Below are positions 7,662 to 16,746 of a DNA stretch of 64,000 nucleotides, piece by piece (positions within the stretch are counted from its first letter, which is position 1; every line of letters starts with the position of its first letter). Below the pieces are notes generated by a model. The model did not search any database and had not been told where the DNA came from. It saw only the letters and a list, made by a program, of their open reading frames with translations. The stretch covers positions 1-64,000 of the forward strand of contig JAEHCM010000005.1 of NCBI GenBank assembly GCA_020696365.1, given 5' to 3'. The stretch comes from Thermoplasmata archaeon (GTDB lineage: Archaea; Thermoplasmatota; Thermoplasmata; UBA10834). Both the position numbers and the translations under genes were made by a program.

Positions 7662-8734
7662 ATATCATCGGATCGGCCTACAAGGTATGCATATTCGGCT
7701 CGAGCCACGGTCCATTCATAGGGGGCAGCGTCCAGGGTTGTCCGCACGGGGAGAAGATCTCCACAACCGCCATTCAGATCGAGCTGGACCGGAGAGCGCC
7801 CGGCAAGGGGCCGGTGTCGACTCCCAGGAGCGAGAGGGACAGGATAGAGATCGTCTCGGGACTGCACGACGGAAGAGCCACGGGAGCCCCCATAGTGGGA
7901 CTCGTGAAGAACCGCGACTGCGACTCATCGGCTTACGACGCTTTCAGAAGGGTCCCGAGGCCCGGACACGCAGACTATCCAGCGCTCGTCAAGTACGGCG
8001 GCAACAACGATCATCGCGGGGGAGGGCAATTCTCTGGCCGGATGACCGCGGGGCTCGTCTTCGCAGGTGCGGTGGCAAGACAGGTGCTGGAGAGGCGCAA
8101 GGTGAGAGTCCTCGCCCAGACGATACAGGTCGGGAAGGTCAGGCTCGAGAAGCAGGTGCCTTTCAGTGCGGCTGAGAAGCTAACCCGAACCAATGCCGTA
8201 TGCTGCGCTGACAGGGCAGTCGCCGAACGGATGAAGGACGAGATCGTAAAAGCGCACGAGGAAAAAGACAGCGTCGGCGGCATTGTGCGCTGTACTGTGC
8301 TCGGAGTTCCAGTCGGAGTGGGCGAACCGTTCTTCGGGTCGATAGAGAGTTCTCTCTCAGCCATGATGTTCTCGATACCGGGCGTGAAGGGCGTAGATTT
8401 CGGGGCCGGATTCGCATCCGGGGCGTTGCGAGGGAGCGAGAACAACGACCCGTTCATAATCCGTAACAAGAAGATAGTCACGAAATCGAACAACGCCGGA
8501 GGCATACTGGGCGGACTCTCCACAGGCATGCCCATCGAATTCAAGGTGGCGTTCAAACCGACGTCGTCGATCGCTAAGCCACAGATGAGCGTGGACATCG
8601 AAGCGAAGAAGCCCATCGAACTCGTCGTCAGCGGTAGGCACGACCCGTGCATAGTGCCAAGGGCAGTGCCTGTGGTCGAGAACTCCGCAGCGGCGGTCAT
8701 GCTGGATCTGATGCTTCAGGGGGGGTTCATCTGA
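7658..8734 (+). CDS. aroC: chorismate synthase
   Basis: The 358-residue FMN-dependent enzyme makes chorismate from EPSP. Signature blocks are present: GSSHGPFIGGSVQGCP, RRAPGKGPVSTPRSERD, the RPGHADYPALVKYG block and DHRGGGQFSGRMTA, then SGRHDPCIVPRAVPVVE near the C-terminus. The start is ATG 7658 in an ATGA overlap with the aroA stop, after an excellent GGAGGTGAGG; a TTG at 7637 is in frame but less likely. Reduced FMN must come from a reductase not seen in this operon. Confidence 0.95.
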   Translation: MNIIGSAYKVCIFGSSHGPFIGGSVQGCPHGEKISTTAIQIELDRRAPGKGPVSTPRSERDRIEIVSGLHDGRATGAPIVGLVKNRDCDSSAYDAFRRVPRPGHADYPALVKYGGNNDHRGGGQFSGRMTAGLVFAGAVARQVLERRKVRVLAQTIQVGKVRLEKQVPFSAAEKLTRTNAVCCADRAVAERMKDEIVKAHEEKDSVGGIVRCTVLGVPVGVGEPFFGSIESSLSAMMFSIPGVKGVDFGAGFASGALRGSENNDPFIIRNKKIVTKSNNAGGILGGLSTGMPIEFKVAFKPTSSIAKPQMSVDIEAKKPIELVVSGRHDPCIVPRAVPVVENSAAAVMLDLMLQGGFI

Positions 8735-9816
8735 CGAAGATCGAACTCGAATCGCTGCGCGAAGAGATCACACAGGTGGACAGCTCCATCCTGTCGCTCA
8801 TAGCCAGACGCATGGAGGTCGCCAAGGAGATCGGCCTCACCAAGATGAAGGATGGCGCGGAGGTCAGGGACGCGCCCCGCGAGGAGACGGTGGTGAGGGA
8901 CTTCGCGGAGAGGGCGAGAACCCTCGGCCTTGACGAGGAGATGGTGAAGACCGTAGCCAACACCATCATCGAGGAGGCGGTCCGGGCCCAGCTCGAGCAG
9001 GATTTAAGGCACCTACAGGGGAAGAAGGTCGTCGTCATCGGGGCCGGACGGATGGGTGCGTGGACCGCACGTCTCACCTCGAACCGGGGCGCTGCAGTCT
9101 CAGTGCACGACCCGAGAGGGACCCTCGATGGCTACGACAACCTGCGATCGCCCGAACAAGGAGCTGGAGACGCGGATTTCGTCATAGTCGCCAGTCCTCT
9201 CGGGACTGCGAAGGAGGACTTGCGGGCACTGTTCTCGGCAAAGCCCTCGGGTATCGTCTTCGACCTCTGCAGCGTGAAGTCCTACCTGAAAGACGTCCTC
9301 CGTGAGGGAGTGGCGAACGGCTTCAAGGTCACCAGCGTACATCCGATGTTCGGGCCCGGTGCCGTCACACCGAAAGGGAAGAACGTGCTTGTCTGCAGCT
9401 GCGGCTGTGAGGAGGCGGATGCTGCTGCTAGGCTGTTGTTCGAGAACGAAGGCGCTATTGTCACGGATGTCCCCATGGACGACCACGACAGGCTCATCGC
9501 CCACGTCCTCGGCGCGCCCCACATGTGCGCTCTGGTATTCGGCAGAGCCGTCTCGAAGTCGGGGCTGTCGTCCAAGGACATTGCCAAGACCCATGGACCG
9601 TCGTTCGCAGCGCTATGCACACTCGCTGAGAGCATATCGAAAGAGAGCAGGCGCGTGTATCACGATATCCAGAGGCTGAACCCGCACACGGCGGAGGCGA
9701 TCAGATCCATCGAGCAAGCGCTGGACGAGCTCAGGAACGCCTCACTGGACGAGGACCCTGCGGGATTCGCGAGGATCATGGATGATGAAAGAGACTTCTT
9801 CGGAGGCTGGTTGTGA
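8731..9816 (+). CDS. tyrA: chorismate mutase-prephenate dehydrogenase, apparent CTG start
   Basis: A 361-residue fusion. Residues 1-90 are an AroQ-type chorismate mutase (ESLREEITQVDSSILSLIARR); from about residue 97 follows NAD-dependent prephenate dehydrogenase (VVVIGAGRMGAW, VHPMFGPGAV). It directs chorismate to tyrosine. The domain begins exactly at a CTG at 8731, in a CTGA overlap with the aroC stop and preceded by AGGGGGGG. The only standard start in frame is GTG 8647, which would add 28 residues encoded inside aroC and unlike the family. Thus CTG is the likely start. Confidence 0.9.
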   Translation: MTKIELESLREEITQVDSSILSLIARRMEVAKEIGLTKMKDGAEVRDAPREETVVRDFAERARTLGLDEEMVKTVANTIIEEAVRAQLEQDLRHLQGKKVVVIGAGRMGAWTARLTSNRGAAVSVHDPRGTLDGYDNLRSPEQGAGDADFVIVASPLGTAKEDLRALFSAKPSGIVFDLCSVKSYLKDVLREGVANGFKVTSVHPMFGPGAVTPKGKNVLVCSCGCEEADAAARLLFENEGAIVTDVPMDDHDRLIAHVLGAPHMCALVFGRAVSKSGLSSKDIAKTHGPSFAALCTLAESISKESRRVYHDIQRLNPHTAEAIRSIEQALDELRNASLDEDPAGFARIMDDERDFFGGWL

Positions 9817-10883
9817 TGACGAAGCGAAAAGCAGCGATACTTGGCTCAAGCGGAATGATCGGACAACGGTTCGCGCACATGCTACACGGACATCCCTATT
9901 TCGAAGTCGTCGCATACTGCGCCTCGGACAGGTCGGAGGGAAAGCGGCTATCGGAGGTGTGGAAACTCACGGAAACACAGCTCGACGATGACATCGGACA
10001 GCAGGTCATCCGGGCAACCGATGTGGGCAGCCTGGTCGGAGATGGCGTGGAGGTCGTGTTCAGCGGCCTTCCGTCCGATGTGGCAGGAAGCATAGAGGAC
10101 GAATTGGCGGAGCAGGGCACGGCCGTGTTCTCGAACGCATCGGCCCATAGGACGGACCAGGACACACCGATATTGATACCGGAGATCAACTACGGACATC
10201 TGGAAGCTCTTGATGCGCAGAAGAAGCGGAGGAGGAAGGGTGGATTCATCGTCACGAACGCCAACTGCTCTGTGACCGGACTAGCTCTGGGGCTGAAGCC
10301 CCTCATCGATTCCTTCGGCTTCGCCGACGTCCATGTCGCCACATATCAGGCGCTATCCGGAGCAGGATATCCAGGCGTCCCCTCTGTAGACGTCCTGGGG
10401 AACATCCTCCCCCACATATCCAAAGAAGAGGAGAAGATGAACAGCGAGGGAAGGAAGATACTAGGGTCGTACGAGAACGGTGGGTTCGTGGACTCCGCGG
10501 TCAACATACTGGCCAGCTGCACAAGGGTGAACGTGCGGGACGGCCACCTGGAGGCGGTGTTCATCAGGGACAAGAACATGCCCGACGCAGAGGAGATCGC
10601 CTCGGCCTTGAACGGGTTCGTCTCGAAGCCTCAGGAGCTGGCGCTTCCCAGCGCACCCGTCAAACCTATCGTCGTCAGGGCCGAGCCGGACAGGCCTCAG
10701 CCCCTTCTGGATTCCTTCGCCGGAACGCCGGAGAGGGCGAGAGGCATGGCTGTGACCATCGGCAGGATACGGGCGGAGGCGGACAGCCTCAGATTCTTCC
10801 TGCTGGTGCACAACACGATACGCGGAGGCGCCGGTGGCTCTGTCCTGAACGCGGAGCTTGCGCACAGGGAGGGAGTCCTTTGA
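9816..10883 (+). CDS. asd: aspartate-semialdehyde dehydrogenase
   Basis: Reduces aspartyl phosphate to L-aspartate semialdehyde with NADPH. The 355-residue product is of the archaeal type: nucleotide loop ILGSSGMIGQRF at the N-terminus, catalytic Cys in NANCSVTG and the substrate block SGAGYPGVPSVD, with a C-terminal HNTIRGGAGGS. The start is ATG 9816 (TGATG) or GTG 9813 (GTGA), after GGAGG. Its product feeds the first enzyme of this operon as well as the DUF39 protein encoded next. Confidence 0.93.
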   Translation: MTKRKAAILGSSGMIGQRFAHMLHGHPYFEVVAYCASDRSEGKRLSEVWKLTETQLDDDIGQQVIRATDVGSLVGDGVEVVFSGLPSDVAGSIEDELAEQGTAVFSNASAHRTDQDTPILIPEINYGHLEALDAQKKRRRKGGFIVTNANCSVTGLALGLKPLIDSFGFADVHVATYQALSGAGYPGVPSVDVLGNILPHISKEEEKMNSEGRKILGSYENGGFVDSAVNILASCTRVNVRDGHLEAVFIRDKNMPDAEEIASALNGFVSKPQELALPSAPVKPIVVRAEPDRPQPLLDSFAGTPERARGMAVTIGRIRAEADSLRFFLLVHNTIRGGAGGSVLNAELAHREGVL

Positions 10884-12076
10884 AGAAGAACAAGAGACCC
10901 TCCGGGCCAAAGACTTTCACTGACATCAGCACGAGGGCACGTGACGGCGATGCTGTGGTCATGACCGCCATGGAGTTCAAGGAGTTCGTCAAGACCAATG
11001 GTGTCAAGAAGGCGGCGAAGGAGGTCGATATCGTCACGACGGGAACCTTCGGCGCGATGTGCTCCTCAGGGGCGTACTTCAACTTCGGGCATTCCGACCC
11101 CCCCATCAAGATGCAGAGGGCTTGGCTCGACGGCATCCCCGCATACGGCGGCCTGGCGGCGGTGGACGTGTACCTCGGAGCGACCGAGCTGGACGACTCG
11201 AACAACATGATGCATGGCGGGGCCCACGTGATAGAGGATCTCGTAAGGGGCAGAGCCGTCAGACTGAAGGCCACGGCCCATGCGACGGACTGCTACCCGT
11301 TGAAAGAGATAGACACCTATGTCAGCCTCAAGACCATCAATCAGGCGGTGCTCATGAACGTGAGGAACTGCTATCAGAACTACGCGGCCGCGTCGAACAC
11401 CTCCGGGCGGACCATGTACACCTACATGGGCAAGCTCCTCCCTGAGCTTGGGAACGCAACCTACTGCAGTTCAGGTGAACTCTCACCGCTGCTCAACGAC
11501 CCGCTCTACCGCACCATCGGCATCGGAAGCCGCATATTCCTCGGCGGCGGCGAGGGGTTCGTGATCTGGGAGGGCACCCAGTTCAACACAGGTGTGGAAC
11601 GCACACCGAACGGCGTACCCAAGAGGCCGGCAGGGTCCCTCGCGGTCCTCGGAGACCTCAAGCAGATGACGCCGGAATTCGTGAAGGGACTGACGTTCAC
11701 TAGGTACGGAGCGACCCTCGGGTTGGGCATCGGTGTGCCCATACCGATCCTGGACGAGGACATGGCCAAGGCGTGTGCCGTCACGGACAAGGACATCTCC
11801 ACAGCGATATTCGATTACGCCCAGCAGACGAGGGCCCGACCGGTCTTGGCCGAGGTGACATACGCGCAGCTCGGTTCCGGAGAGGTCGATATCAAGGGAA
11901 GGCGAGTGCCGACATCCCCACTCTCCAGCATATACAAGGCGAGGAAGATCGCCGAGCTACTGAAGAAGAGCGTCGCGAAGGGGGATTTCGTCCTGACGGA
12001 GCCTGTCCAGCGGCTGCCGCTCGATAGGTCGTTCAAACCTCTCGACACGAGAAGTGAGAAGGAGGCGATGAAGTGA
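10880..12076 (+). CDS. homocysteine biosynthesis protein (DUF39/COG1900)
   Basis: A 398-residue member of the DUF39 family, which in Methanosarcina is needed with the next-door ferredoxin for sulfur transfer onto aspartate semialdehyde, making homocysteine without homoserine. Cys residues in GAMCSSGAYFNFG and ATDCYPL match the conserved cysteines of the family, and the Gly-rich GIGSRIFLGGGEG is present. The start is TTG 10880 in a TTGA overlap with asd, after GGGAGG. The order DUF39, NIL-ferredoxin, UPF0280 strongly supports this role. Confidence 0.9.
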   Translation: MKKNKRPSGPKTFTDISTRARDGDAVVMTAMEFKEFVKTNGVKKAAKEVDIVTTGTFGAMCSSGAYFNFGHSDPPIKMQRAWLDGIPAYGGLAAVDVYLGATELDDSNNMMHGGAHVIEDLVRGRAVRLKATAHATDCYPLKEIDTYVSLKTINQAVLMNVRNCYQNYAAASNTSGRTMYTYMGKLLPELGNATYCSSGELSPLLNDPLYRTIGIGSRIFLGGGEGFVIWEGTQFNTGVERTPNGVPKRPAGSLAVLGDLKQMTPEFVKGLTFTRYGATLGLGIGVPIPILDEDMAKACAVTDKDISTAIFDYAQQTRARPVLAEVTYAQLGSGEVDIKGRRVPTSPLSSIYKARKIAELLKKSVAKGDFVLTEPVQRLPLDRSFKPLDTRSEKEAMK

Positions 12077-12474
12077 AGACCAAGCTCGTGTTGAACTTCA
12101 ACCCTGAGGCATCCAACCTACCGATCACACACAACCTCACCGCGAAGTATGGCCTCCTGGTCAACATCCTCCGCGCGGAGATAGATGAGGTGGGCGGGAA
12201 GATGGTCATAGAGGTATCGGGGAAAGCCGACAGCATCAAGACGGGCATCAGCTACCTCAAGGAGGCGGGGGTAGGGGTCCGGCCGATAAAGGAGGGCGTT
12301 AGAAGGGACGACGAGGCATGCACCCACTGTGGCGTGTGCATATCCATCTGCCCCACCAAGGCTCTGATCCTCGACAGTAAGACGCACAAGGTGATATTCA
12401 AGGAGGAGAAGTGCGTCGCTTGCGGAGTCTGCATCGACGCATGCCCTCCCCGCGCGATGGAGATATTGATATGA
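12073..12474 (+). CDS. NIL domain-two [4Fe-4S] ferredoxin, homocysteine pathway
   Basis: The 133-residue protein has an N-terminal NIL domain (residues 1-77, an ACT-like fold also found at the end of methionine ABC ATPases) and two clusters, CTHCGVCISICP and CVACGVCIDACP. It is the electron or sulfur carrier partner of the DUF39 protein in homocysteine synthesis. The start is GTG 12073 in a GTGA overlap with the DUF39 stop. Confidence 0.9.
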   Translation: MKTKLVLNFNPEASNLPITHNLTAKYGLLVNILRAEIDEVGGKMVIEVSGKADSIKTGISYLKEAGVGVRPIKEGVRRDDEACTHCGVCISICPTKALILDSKTHKVIFKEEKCVACGVCIDACPPRAMEILI

Positions 12475-13262
12475 GCGGGTTCGTGAGCTCCAGGTTCGAG
12501 ATCGGGGAGACCGCAGCGACGATCGCGGGTGACTCGACGCACATCCCGAGGGCCACGGAAGCGATAGCCAGGACCAGAGACGACATCGAGCGCCAGATAG
12601 CCGGGGACCCCTTCTTCCTGACCACATTCGAGCCGTACGACCGCAGGTACGCGAACAGCGAGGTCACAAGACGGATGTGCGAGGCGTCGTTCTCAGCAGG
12701 GGTCGGGCCCATGGCGACCGTGGCGGGAACGATCGCACAGCTGGCCCTGGAGGCGATGGTGGAGGACGGCTGCGAGCACGGCTGGGTCGACAACGGCGGG
12801 GACATCGCACTCTCCCTTCACAAGCCGACCGTGGTCGAGGTCTTCTGCGAGCCTGGTTCGACCGATGCCTTCGGATTCGAGATCGGCCCCACGGATGGCA
12901 TCATCGGAGTATGCTCGTCCAGCGGCAGGCTCGGGCACTCGATAAGCCTGGGCAGAGCGGATGTGGCAGTGGCCATCGCGGAGTCCGCGATACTTGCGGA
13001 CGCGCTTGCGACCTCTATGTGCAACGCCGTCAGGACATGGGCGGACCTGTCCACTTGTTTCGAATCGTTCACCCACATAGACGGATTCATCGGCGGTCTC
13101 GTGGTGCTCGACGGAGATGTCGCCACGGGAGGGCGCGTGCCCAGGATCATCGACCTGGAGCACAACCCTGACAAGGTCACAGCTCATAGCAGGATGTCAT
13201 CATCCTCGTACACAGGGAATGGGCTGCGGATCGTAGAAACAGGTCAAGAGGTGATATCCTGA
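12471..13262 (+). CDS. UPF0280 family protein, likely third homocysteine-route component
   Basis: A 263-residue UPF0280 (COG2122) protein related to the ApbE/FMN transferase fold: SFSAGVGPMATVAGTIAQ and WVDNGGDIALSL recall the ApbE nucleotide-binding blocks. In methanogens this family was linked genetically to homocysteine synthesis with DUF39, but its reaction is uncertain; flavinylation or cofactor insertion is an inference. The start is ATG 12471 in an ATGA overlap with the ferredoxin stop; 12411 would be a shadow start within that gene. Confidence 0.85.
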   Translation: MSGFVSSRFEIGETAATIAGDSTHIPRATEAIARTRDDIERQIAGDPFFLTTFEPYDRRYANSEVTRRMCEASFSAGVGPMATVAGTIAQLALEAMVEDGCEHGWVDNGGDIALSLHKPTVVEVFCEPGSTDAFGFEIGPTDGIIGVCSSSGRLGHSISLGRADVAVAIAESAILADALATSMCNAVRTWADLSTCFESFTHIDGFIGGLVVLDGDVATGGRVPRIIDLEHNPDKVTAHSRMSSSSYTGNGLRIVETGQEVIS

Positions 13263-14623
13263 AAGTCATGAAGTTTGGAGGCACATGCCTCGGAACGGAG
13301 GACGCCCTTCGTAGAGTATCGAGAGTCGTGAAGGGCGAGAAGGAGAAGAAGGTGGTCACGGTCTCGGCAGCGTCCGGAGTCACCAACTCACTGAAGGAGT
13401 TCGTGTCTGCACCTAGACAGGAGAAAGAGATCGATGACATCCTACTCAAACTCAAGCTGAGGCATGTGGAGCTCCTGCCCAAGCGCAACGGAGGTGCCAG
13501 AAGAGAAGCGCTCGAGATGATGGAGAAGAAGATCACAAAGCTCGACCGGCTTCTCTACGGCGTCACCTACACGGAGGAGCTCACACCTCGGACTCACGAC
13601 CTCATCCTGAGCGCGGGCGAGAGGCTCTCAGCAGTCGTCGTAGCAGCCCGTCTGTCCCACGCTGGAATGGACGCCATCCCGATGGAGACGGACGCCCTCG
13701 GGCTCGTGACGAACAACGAGCACTTCAATGCCGTCGCGATCCTTGGGGAGTGCGAGAAGAACCTCGGGCCGACCCTCAAGAATACCGTGGACAAGGGCAT
13801 GATTCCGGTCGTCACGGGCTTCTTCGGCATAACCCAGAACGGCCACGTCTCGACATTCGGCAGGAGCGGAACGGACTACACCGCCGCCGTCATCGCATAC
13901 TCCGTCAAATCCGGACCAGTGGAGATCTGGAAGGAGGTCGACGGATTCATGAGCGCCGACCCCAGGGTGGTGAAGAAGGCATTTGTGATCGACCGCCTCT
14001 CGTACGAGGAGGCCGCTGAGTTGGCGTATTTCGGCGCTCAGGTGCTCCATCCGCGAGCGGTGCAGCCTGCGAGACTGCGCGGGATAAACGTCGTCATCAA
14101 GAACCTGTACGATGTGAAATCCCCCGGCACGATCATCGGCAACAGCAGGGCCGCGAGGAAAGACGTGATCAAGAGCGTCTCGAGCGTCCCCAAGGTGGCA
14201 ACGCTGAAGGTGTACGACACAGGGGCAGGATACAAATCAGGATTCCTCTCGGACATATCGACCTGCCTCGCAAAGGAGGGTGTCAACGTGTTCTCGGCCA
14301 CGACCTCTCAGACATGCGTCGCTGTGATAATCGACGAGGAAGACATCTATGCCGCCAACAGGGCGGTCAAATCGATCATGGGAGGCGTCGGAGAGAGCTA
14401 CGAGATCGAGACCGGAAAGGCCCTCATCTGTGCGGTCGGGGAAGGGCTCGGAAACGCGAAGGGGGTCGCCGCGAGGGTGTTCAAGGCCGTCGCGTCCAAA
14501 GACGTCAACGTCGAGCTGATATCAGCAGGTGCTTCCACGGTCGCGTACCACTTCACCGTCAGCCAGAATGACATGAAGAGGACCGTAGTCGAGATCCATA
14601 GGGAATTCTTCGGGTACGCGTAA
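13259..14623 (+). CDS. lysC: aspartate kinase, probable CTG start
   Basis: Phosphorylates aspartate, the step before Asd. The 454-residue product opens with VMKFGGTCLG (usually KFGGTSV), has the catalytic block GFFGITQNGHVSTFGRSGTDYTA and two C-terminal ACT domains (from about residue 305), expected for feedback control. ATG 13268 is the first standard start, but CTG 13259, in a CTGA overlap with the UPF0280 stop and 5 bp after AGAGGTGAT, gives the common MKVMKFGG beginning and better spacing. It closes the operon and shows why it is one unit: its product supplies aspartate semialdehyde. Confidence 0.92.
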   Translation: MKVMKFGGTCLGTEDALRRVSRVVKGEKEKKVVTVSAASGVTNSLKEFVSAPRQEKEIDDILLKLKLRHVELLPKRNGGARREALEMMEKKITKLDRLLYGVTYTEELTPRTHDLILSAGERLSAVVVAARLSHAGMDAIPMETDALGLVTNNEHFNAVAILGECEKNLGPTLKNTVDKGMIPVVTGFFGITQNGHVSTFGRSGTDYTAAVIAYSVKSGPVEIWKEVDGFMSADPRVVKKAFVIDRLSYEEAAELAYFGAQVLHPRAVQPARLRGINVVIKNLYDVKSPGTIIGNSRAARKDVIKSVSSVPKVATLKVYDTGAGYKSGFLSDISTCLAKEGVNVFSATTSQTCVAVIIDEEDIYAANRAVKSIMGGVGESYEIETGKALICAVGEGLGNAKGVAARVFKAVASKDVNVELISAGASTVAYHFTVSQNDMKRTVVEIHREFFGYA

Positions 14624-14663
14624 GCATACCACGGAGAAGCATGTATGTTCTGCACGCCCGGGT

Positions 14664-16610
14664 TCAGAGGATCTCTACGAATGTTGAGTTCATGGCCGAG
14701 CAACGGTCATAGCGCTGCACGAAATCCGTTGCCAGCACGTTCACGCTGGAGCCGCCTGATAATTTGGGCCACAGGGCGGAGTATGAGAGCAACACCCCGT
14801 CCAGGACAGCATCCGACATCTCTACTTTGACAGGCGTCTCACCGAACTCGTTCCTAAGGGTCACCATCGTCCCGGGATCTAGCCGTTCGTTCTTCATGTC
14901 CTTCGGTGAGATGTAGACCACAGGCTCCAGCTCAGGATGCCTGTCGTGGTACTGCGACCGGCAAAGGAGCATGTGCACGGGGGTGATCAATTGATAGGGA
15001 AGCTCACCCTTGACCTCGACGTGCATAGGCAGCCCGCCGAGGCCCTCCGCCTCGGCCGATGCCGAGTAAAGCTCGATCTTCTTCGTCGGGGTCTGATAGA
15101 TGTCCCGGCTGGGCACTTTGATCTTTAGGAAGCCTTTCTTCTTGAACGACTCGTAACGGCCGTCTACCTGCTTGCTCTTCGAGATCAACTTCTCGGCGAT
15201 CTTCTCGTCCTCTTCGAAGAGTGCCTTCGCCGTTAGCCCCATCTCAGAGGCGAGCGCACGGAACAGGTCGGTGTTGCACCTGCAATCACCGAGCGGCTCG
15301 ATCGCCTTCTCGTTGAGGCCCAGGTACTGATGGAAGTAGGAATCGTTTATGTCGAAGTGCTCGAAGCAGGTCGTAGCAGGCAGTACCAGGTCGGCGCAGT
15401 CAGCGGTGTCTGTCATGAACAGGTCGTGCACGACGACGAACACATCGTCGCGCATGAATCCCTTTCTCACGAGCTGCTGGTTGGGCAGCGTGGCGAGCGG
15501 GTTGGAGTTGTAGACGAACAAGAGCTTCACCTTGCCGGACTCCAGAGTCCTCCCGAAGTCCGTCATCCCGTAATGCTCCTTCATCCTCGAAGTGAGGTGC
15601 GTCCCCTCAAGGTAGTCGACATCATACCAATCCAAGTCTGTGGAGTAGAAGAAACCCCTCTTCTCGCCGATCAGCGCGGGCATGGCGCTTATCGCCCGGA
15701 CCATGTCCCCGCCGTTCCTGTTGCGCTGCATCCCATAGCCCATCATGATGCAGCTCGGGCGCATCGACACGTAGTCGGCTATGAAGTCCTCGATAGCCCC
15801 TATCTTCAAGCCTGTGGTGCTCGAGATGCTCTTCATGTCGAATTTTTTCGCAATCTCCGCCAACCTGTCGAACCCGGTCGTGTTGAGCTCGAGGAACTCC
15901 TCGTTGTGAAGCCTGTTCTCGACGAGGTGGTTGATGCATCCGAGAGCGAGTACCGCATCCGTAGTCGGTCGTAGCTGGAGATGAGTCCCCAGCTCGGCAG
16001 TCTCAGTCTTGATCGGGTCGATGACGTATATCTTGGCCCCCGCCTTACTGGCCCTCTTGAGCATCTTATAGCCGTGAGGACTCGACCATGCAGGGTTCAT
16101 GCCCCAGACGATGATCAACCTGCACTTCTCTATCTCATCCGGGAGCATCGCGAGGGACGAGCCGTACATGACCTCCAAGGCTTTCGCGCCAGCGCTGGAG
16201 CAGATCGTATCATCGACCTTCCCGGCCCCGATCGCGTTGAAGAACCGGCTCGGGAAGTGGCGCTGTATCAAACCCTTGTTCCCAGCGTACCCATACTGGA
16301 CGACCGAACCTGTTCCGAACTCGGACGACCTACTCTTGATCTCGTCGGTCACGGTTCTGAGGGCCTCCTTCCAGGATATCCTCTCGAACTCACCTTCGCC
16401 CTTCTTTCCAACGCGCCTCAACGGATGCAGGACTCTCTCCTTGGAGTAGACGTGACGGCTGATGAGATCTTTCATCTTCGGACAAAGCATCTTCTTCGTG
16501 AAAGGGTGCTTGCCGTTGGGTTCGATGGAATGGAGTTTGCCCATTCGAACGCGTGTGACCATCGAGCAGGTATCGTAACAATCCCTGGGACAACTGTTGA
16601 AGATGTACAT
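14664..16610 (-). CDS. molybdopterin (bis-MGD) oxidoreductase, catalytic subunit
   Basis: A 648-residue DMSO-reductase-family enzyme. It begins with a [4Fe-4S] motif, Cys7, Cys11, Cys15 and Cys43 (NSCPRDCYDTC), followed by bis-MGD domains (VWGMNPAWS, VIDPIKTETAELG, ADLVLPATTCFEH) and the C-terminal cap domain. DTICSSAG occupies the position of the Mo-ligand loop. ATG 16610 with GAGGAC upstream is preferred; TTG 16646 would add 12 residues. No small Fe-S or membrane subunit lies beside it and no Tat signal is seen, so it is probably cytoplasmic. The substrate cannot be told from sequence. Confidence 0.85.
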   Translation of the reverse strand: MYIFNSCPRDCYDTCSMVTRVRMGKLHSIEPNGKHPFTKKMLCPKMKDLISRHVYSKERVLHPLRRVGKKGEGEFERISWKEALRTVTDEIKSRSSEFGTGSVVQYGYAGNKGLIQRHFPSRFFNAIGAGKVDDTICSSAGAKALEVMYGSSLAMLPDEIEKCRLIIVWGMNPAWSSPHGYKMLKRASKAGAKIYVIDPIKTETAELGTHLQLRPTTDAVLALGCINHLVENRLHNEEFLELNTTGFDRLAEIAKKFDMKSISSTTGLKIGAIEDFIADYVSMRPSCIMMGYGMQRNRNGGDMVRAISAMPALIGEKRGFFYSTDLDWYDVDYLEGTHLTSRMKEHYGMTDFGRTLESGKVKLLFVYNSNPLATLPNQQLVRKGFMRDDVFVVVHDLFMTDTADCADLVLPATTCFEHFDINDSYFHQYLGLNEKAIEPLGDCRCNTDLFRALASEMGLTAKALFEEDEKIAEKLISKSKQVDGRYESFKKKGFLKIKVPSRDIYQTPTKKIELYSASAEAEGLGGLPMHVEVKGELPYQLITPVHMLLCRSQYHDRHPELEPVVYISPKDMKNERLDPGTMVTLRNEFGETPVKVEMSDAVLDGVLLSYSALWPKLSGGSSVNVLATDFVQRYDRCSAMNSTFVEIL

Positions 16611-16667
16611 GACAGGTCCTCGAGGTAGCGGGCGCGGGTCGCTCAAGCGTATAGAGGTTCGTACTTG

Positions 16668-16676
16668 AATTTATAT
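16668..16676 (-). promoter_or_regulatory. TATA element of the molybdopterin oxidoreductase gene
   Basis: The minus strand reads ATATAAATT, placing a transcript start near 16646 and leaving a leader of about 35 nt before ATG 16610. Confidence 0.55.
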
Positions 16677-16746
16677 CTTGGCCAGTCCAAGGCGGCCACA
16701 GATATTCTCATCGTCAGCCACGGTTCATCAGCGGCAAGCCGTCAGG

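Noticed and set aside
15330-16628. Two long plus-strand frames opposite the molybdopterin oxidoreductase
   Set aside because: Both are antisense shadows; the minus strand encodes all Fe-S and molybdopterin motifs.
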